Below are positions 5,442 to 8,753 of a stretch of 8,753 nucleotides of DNA, in pieces. This DNA comes from an uncultured Hyphomicrobiales bacterium (GTDB lineage Bacteria; Pseudomonadota; Alphaproteobacteria; Rhizobiales; Aestuariivirgaceae), in NCBI GenBank assembly GCA_903930095.1, contig CAIYXE010000078.1, forward strand, positions 1 through 8,753, written 5' to 3'. Under the pieces are notes generated by a model. That model had not been told where the DNA came from and ran no database searches. It was given only the letters and a program-made list of their open reading frames with translations. The position numbers and the translations under genes were made by a program. The first letter of the stretch is position 1. Every line of letters begins with the position of its first letter.

Positions 5442-6926
5442 ATGACCCCGCGCATCATCCCGGTGGAGCTGTTCGACCTCGTCGTCTTCGGCGCCACGGG
5501 CGACCTCTCCCAGCGCAAGCTGCTGCCGGCGCTGTTTCACCGTGACCTGCAGGGGCAGATCCCGGCCGGCTCGCGCATCATCGGCTGCTCGCGCCGCGCC
5601 TTGAGCAATGACGACTTCATCGCCTTCGCCAGAGCCGCCATCGAAGACCATGTGCCCGAATCCGAGCGCCCGCCGGAGATGATGGGGCGCTTCCTCGAGC
5701 GCCTGAGCTATGTGACGGCGGATGCCGCACAGGACGCGGGCTGGCCCGGCCTTGCCCAGGCCCTGAAGCCGGAGGCGGACCGTATCCGGGTGTTTTACCT
5801 CGCCGTGGGGCCGGACCTGTTCGGGCCGCTGTGCGACAAGCTGGGAAGCTATCAACTGGTGACGCCGCGCACCCGCGTGGTGATCGAGAAGCCTCTGGGC
5901 AAGTCCGGCGCCTCAGCCAAAGCGCTGAATGACTCGATCGGCCGGGTGGTGAGCGAGCCGCAGGTTTACCGCATCGACCACTATCTCGGCAAAGAAACGG
6001 TGCAGAACCTGATGGCGCTGCGCTTCGCCAATGCACTGTTCGAGCCCGTCTGGAACTCCGCCCACATCGACCATGTGCAGATCACGGTGGCCGAAACGCT
6101 GGGTGTCGAGGGCCGTGCGGGCTACTACGACACCGCAGGTGCGCTGCGCGACATGGTGCAGAACCACATGCTGCAGCTGCTCTGCCTCGTTGCCATGGAG
6201 CCCCCGACCTCGACCGCCGCCAATGCGCTGCGTGACGAGAAGCTGAAAGTGCTGAAGGCACTGAAGCCGGTGACGGGCGATGCCGTGACCAACCTCACCG
6301 TGCGTGGGCAATACCGTGCGGGTGCAGCCAGCGGCGGCGCGGTGAAAGGCTATCTGGAGGAGCTGGGCTCCGGCACCTCGCGCACCGAAACCTTCGTGGC
6401 CATCAAGGCCGAGATCGCCAACTGGCGCTGGAGCGGGGTGCCCTTCTACCTCCGCACCGGCAAGCGGTTGCCAAACCGCGTCTCCGAAATCGTGGTGACA
6501 TTCAAGCCCATTCCGCATTCGGTGTTCGACGGGCAGGCGGGGCCGATTGCGCCGAACCGCCTCGTCATCCGCCTGCAGCCCGACGAGGGCGTCAAGCTGT
6601 GGCTGATGATCAAGGACCCCGGTCCCGGCGGCATGCGGCTGTCCTATGTGCCGCTCGACATGAGTTTCGCGGACGCCTTCAACGTGCGCAACCCCGATGC
6701 CTATGAACGGCTGCTGATGGACGTGGTGCGCGGCAACCAGGCGCTGTTCATGCGGCGCGACGAGGTGGAAGCCGCATGGGAGTGGATCGACCCCATTCTC
6801 GACGCGTGGAGCGCCACGGGTGACATTCCGAAGCCATACACCGCGGGCACATGGGGCCCTTCCGCCGCCGTGGCGCTGATCGAGCGCGACGGCCGCACAT
6901 GGTATGAGGACCAGGACCTTGATTGA
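5442..6926 (+). CDS. zwf: Glucose-6-phosphate 1-dehydrogenase
   Basis: 494 residues, the normal length. The cytoplasmic enzyme oxidises glucose 6-phosphate to 6-phosphoglucono-delta-lactone with NADP+ (or NAD+), the entry step of both the Entner-Doudoroff and oxidative pentose phosphate routes. Seen: the nucleotide-binding motif FGATGDLSQRKL (16-27), VVIEKPLGKS, the active-site signature RIDHYLGKE (177-185, His180 and Lys184 for substrate phosphate), GYYDTAGALRDMVQNH with the likely catalytic base at His242, and PFYLRTGKRL in the C-terminal half. It is the first gene of a compact zwf-pgl-edd set. Its last 23 bases overlap pgl in another frame, which points to translational coupling. The cofactor preference cannot be read with certainty. 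A start at TTG 5367 is formally open but unlikely. Confidence 0.98.
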   Translation: MTPRIIPVELFDLVVFGATGDLSQRKLLPALFHRDLQGQIPAGSRIIGCSRRALSNDDFIAFARAAIEDHVPESERPPEMMGRFLERLSYVTADAAQDAGWPGLAQALKPEADRIRVFYLAVGPDLFGPLCDKLGSYQLVTPRTRVVIEKPLGKSGASAKALNDSIGRVVSEPQVYRIDHYLGKETVQNLMALRFANALFEPVWNSAHIDHVQITVAETLGVEGRAGYYDTAGALRDMVQNHMLQLLCLVAMEPPTSTAANALRDEKLKVLKALKPVTGDAVTNLTVRGQYRAGAASGGAVKGYLEELGSGTSRTETFVAIKAEIANWRWSGVPFYLRTGKRLPNRVSEIVVTFKPIPHSVFDGQAGPIAPNRLVIRLQPDEGVKLWLMIKDPGPGGMRLSYVPLDMSFADAFNVRNPDAYERLLMDVVRGNQALFMRRDEVEAAWEWIDPILDAWSATGDIPKPYTAGTWGPSAAVALIERDGRTWYEDQDLD

Positions 6927-7575
6927 AGCCGAACGCATTTTCGACGCCCGCGAGGCGCTGGCCGAGACATTGGCGCGCGATGTGGCCGACGAACTTGACC
7001 GCGCCATCGAGGCCAAGGGGCGGGCAACACTCGCCGTCTCAGGCGGCACGACGCCGAAGCTGTTCTTCGAGAAGCTGTCGGAGATCGACATTCCGTGGTC
7101 GCGCGTCAGCGTCACGCTGGTCGATGAGCGCCAGGTGCCGGAAACGAGCGAACGCTCCAATGCGCGGCTGGTGCGCACGCATCTCCTCCGGAACAAGGCA
7201 GCCGCCGCCAGCTTCATTCCGCTCGCCGGAAACCCAGATGCGGCGCGCGTTGCGGCATTCGACGTTGCGGTCCTCGGCATGGGCAGCGACGGCCATACGG
7301 CGTCGTTCTTCCCCGGCGGCGACCGGCTTTCGGAAGCACTCGACGCGGAGTCCGGCAAGCGCCTGATCGAGATGACGGCTCCTGGTGCGGGTGAACCGCG
7401 CCTGACTTTCACGCTGCCCGTGCTGGAGCAGTCCGGCCGGCTTGCACTTCACATCGAGGGCGCCGAAAAGCGGCAGGTGCTGAAGCAGGCGCTGGAAGCC
7501 GGCCCCGAGGAAGATATGCCGGTGCGTGCAATCCTGCGCAGTGCCACGCCCGTAACGCTCTATTGGTGCCCTTGA
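6904..7575 (+). CDS. pgl: 6-Phosphogluconolactonase
   Basis: 223 residues, near the short end for the DevB/Pgl family. It hydrolyses 6-phosphogluconolactone to 6-phosphogluconate in the cytoplasm, between Zwf and Edd. Seen: [10 protein letters not shown] (43-52), [20 protein letters not shown] (71-90), [17 protein letters not shown] (123-139) with the catalytic-site His131, and a typical C-terminus from RLTFTLPVL. Two oddities: the DER motif is followed by Gln77, where Trp or Phe is more usual, and the stretch between FIPL and FDVAVLGMG is only about a dozen residues, clearly shorter than I expect for the family. The ATG at 6904 lies inside zwf and has no strong ribosome-binding site, consistent with coupling to zwf. 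A TTG at 6919 after an AGGA is an alternative that would drop five residues. The gene ends 16 bp before edd. Confidence 0.95.
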   Translation: MRTRTLIEAERIFDAREALAETLARDVADELDRAIEAKGRATLAVSGGTTPKLFFEKLSEIDIPWSRVSVTLVDERQVPETSERSNARLVRTHLLRNKAAAASFIPLAGNPDAARVAAFDVAVLGMGSDGHTASFFPGGDRLSEALDAESGKRLIEMTAPGAGEPRLTFTLPVLEQSGRLALHIEGAEKRQVLKQALEAGPEEDMPVRAILRSATPVTLYWCP

Positions 7576-7591
7576 GAAACGAGATCAGCCC

Positions 7592-8753
7592 ATGTCCGTG
7601 AAAGAGACCGTCTCCGCCGTCACCGAAAGAATCATCGCCCGCAGCAAGGGCGCACGAAGGCGCTACCTCGACAAGATCGATCAGGCGGTGGCCAATACGC
7701 CCAAGCGCAAGGCGCTGGGATGCGCCAACATCGCCCACGGCTTTGCCGCCTGCAACCCGCAGGACAAGAACGCGCTGCGCAATGGCGCCGCCCCCAACCT
7801 TGCCATCGTCACCGCCTACAACGACATGCTCTCGGCGCACCAGCCCTTCGAGACCTATCCGGAGCTGATCCGCAAGGCCGCGCGCGCGGCGGGCGGCACG
7901 GCACAGGTCGCGGGTGGTGTGCCCGCCATGTGCGATGGCGTGACCCAGGGCGAGACGGGCATGGAGCTTTCGCTGTTCTCGCGTGACGTGATTGCGCTCT
8001 CGACCGCCGTGGCACTCTCGCACCAGATGTTCGATGCGGCGGTGTATCTGGGCGTGTGCGACAAGATCGTGCCCGGCCTCATCATCGGCGCGCTGAGCTT
8101 CGGGCATCTGCCTGCCGTGTTCGTTCCCGCGGGGCCCATGACAAGCGGACTTCCCAATGACGAGAAGGGGAAGATCCGCCAGCTCTATGCCGAGGGCAAG
8201 GTGAGCCGCGACCAGCTGCTCGAAGCCGAGGCGCAGTCCTACCATGGCCCCGGCACCTGCACCTTCTATGGTACGGCAAACTCGAACCAGATGCTGATGG
8301 AGATCATGGGTCTGCATCTTCCGGGCTCGACCTTCGTCAACCCCAACACACCGCTGCGCGATGCAATCACTGCGGAATCGGCACGGCGCGCGCTGGCGAT
8401 CACGGCGCTGGGGAATGATTACCAGCCGATTGGCCGCATCTATGACGAGAAGGCCGTGGTCAACGGCGTCGTCGGGCTCCTCGCCACGGGTGGATCCACC
8501 AACCACACCATCCACCTGATCGCCATGGCGGCGGCGGCGGGCATCTCGCTGAGCTGGGCCGATCTTGCAGAACTCTCGAAGATCGTGCCGCTGATGACGC
8601 GCATCTATCCCAACGGCAAGGCGGATGTGAACCACTTCAACGCGGCGGGCGGCATGGGCTTCCTGATCCGCGAATTGCTGGGCGCCGGCCTGCTGCATGA
8701 GGATGTCTCGACCATCATGGGCACGGGGCTTTCAGGCTACACGAAAGAGACCA
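7592..8753 (+). CDS. edd: 6-Phosphogluconate dehydratase, 5' part
   Basis: 387 residues of an enzyme usually about 600 long; the frame is still open at the right edge. Edd removes water from 6-phosphogluconate to give 2-keto-3-deoxy-6-phosphogluconate, the defining Entner-Doudoroff step, using an iron-sulfur cluster. Seen: [14 protein letters not shown] (from about residue 74), [11 protein letters not shown] with Cys114, the ILVD/EDD signature 1 CDKIVPG with Cys156, [15 protein letters not shown] with Cys223, and [18 protein letters not shown] (289-306). These three Cys are the candidate cluster ligands. The second family signature lies beyond the window. The start [18 protein letters not shown] fits the family, and the ATG is 16 bases after the pgl stop, so it is almost surely in the same operon. 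A gene such as eda could follow, but it is outside the window. Confidence 0.97.
   Translation, partial: MSVKETVSAVTERIIARSKGARRRYLDKIDQAVANTPKRKALGCANIAHGFAACNPQDKNALRNGAAPNLAIVTAYNDMLSAHQPFETYPELIRKAARAAGGTAQVAGGVPAMCDGVTQGETGMELSLFSRDVIALSTAVALSHQMFDAAVYLGVCDKIVPGLIIGALSFGHLPAVFVPAGPMTSGLPNDEKGKIRQLYAEGKVSRDQLLEAEAQSYHGPGTCTFYGTANSNQMLMEIMGLHLPGSTFVNPNTPLRDAITAESARRALAITALGNDYQPIGRIYDEKAVVNGVVGLLATGGSTNHTIHLIAMAAAAGISLSWADLAELSKIVPLMTRIYPNGKADVNHFNAAGGMGFLIRELLGAGLLHEDVSTIMGTGLSGYTKET

Noticed and set aside
5913..7412. 499-residue minus-strand ORF opposite zwf and pgl
   Set aside because: It spans two clearly coding genes on the other strand and shows no recognisable domain; it results from rare stop codons at high GC.
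7409..8698. 429-residue minus-strand ORF opposite edd
   Set aside because: Edd is unmistakable on the plus strand and open to the window edge; the antisense frame is His/Arg/Gly-rich without motifs.
1..8753. CRISPR array, tRNA or rRNA gene, insertion sequence, phage or defence genes
   Set aside because: I looked for spaced direct repeats, tRNA-like folds, transposase motifs and defence-protein motifs and saw none; coding density is accounted for by ordinary metabolic and housekeeping genes.

Overview
This is a GC-rich chromosomal stretch, most likely from an alphaproteobacterium of the Hyphomicrobiales (rhizobia-like) group. The reasons are the clustered zwf-pgl-edd genes with a divergent fructokinase of the rhizobial Frk type, a full-length HrpB helicase, a -10 box of alphaproteobacterial type before zwf, and intergenic palindromes of kinds I remember as common in rhizobial genomes. 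The taxonomic call is inference from gene content and style; no rRNA or other marker gene is present.

Layout. (1) Positions 1-879, plus strand: the C-terminal two thirds of a flavocytochrome c sulfide dehydrogenase flavoprotein (FccB/SoxF type), cut by the left edge. (2) 880-1161: a gap between convergent genes, filled with several stem-loops, including two 33-bp palindromes of the same design. (3) 1162-5283, minus strand: three genes all pointing left, read in the order fructokinase (frk), ATP-dependent helicase hrpB, and a small nucleotidyltransferase-family protein. The gaps of 104 and 67 bp between them each carry a palindrome. (4) 5284-5441: a divergent promoter region between frk and zwf, with a candidate sigma-70-type promoter for each. 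(5) 5442-8753, plus strand: zwf, pgl and edd, tightly packed (23-bp overlap, then a 16-bp gap). edd runs off the right edge.

How the genes work together. Fructokinase makes fructose 6-phosphate, which phosphoglucose isomerase (not in the window) converts to glucose 6-phosphate. Zwf oxidises this to 6-phosphogluconolactone and makes NAD(P)H, Pgl hydrolyses the lactone, and Edd dehydrates 6-phosphogluconate to KDPG, the committed Entner-Doudoroff step. The divergent arrangement therefore joins sugar entry to the upper Entner-Doudoroff route. The sulfide dehydrogenase belongs to a separate sulfur-oxidation unit whose remainder lies to the left.

I found no tRNA, rRNA, CRISPR array, insertion sequence, phage gene or defence system, and nothing that I would call a new biological system. 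The points most worth a second look are the paired palindromes after fccB, a compact Pgl with an altered DER motif, an unresolved start for the nucleotidyltransferase, and the frk-zwf regulatory region.
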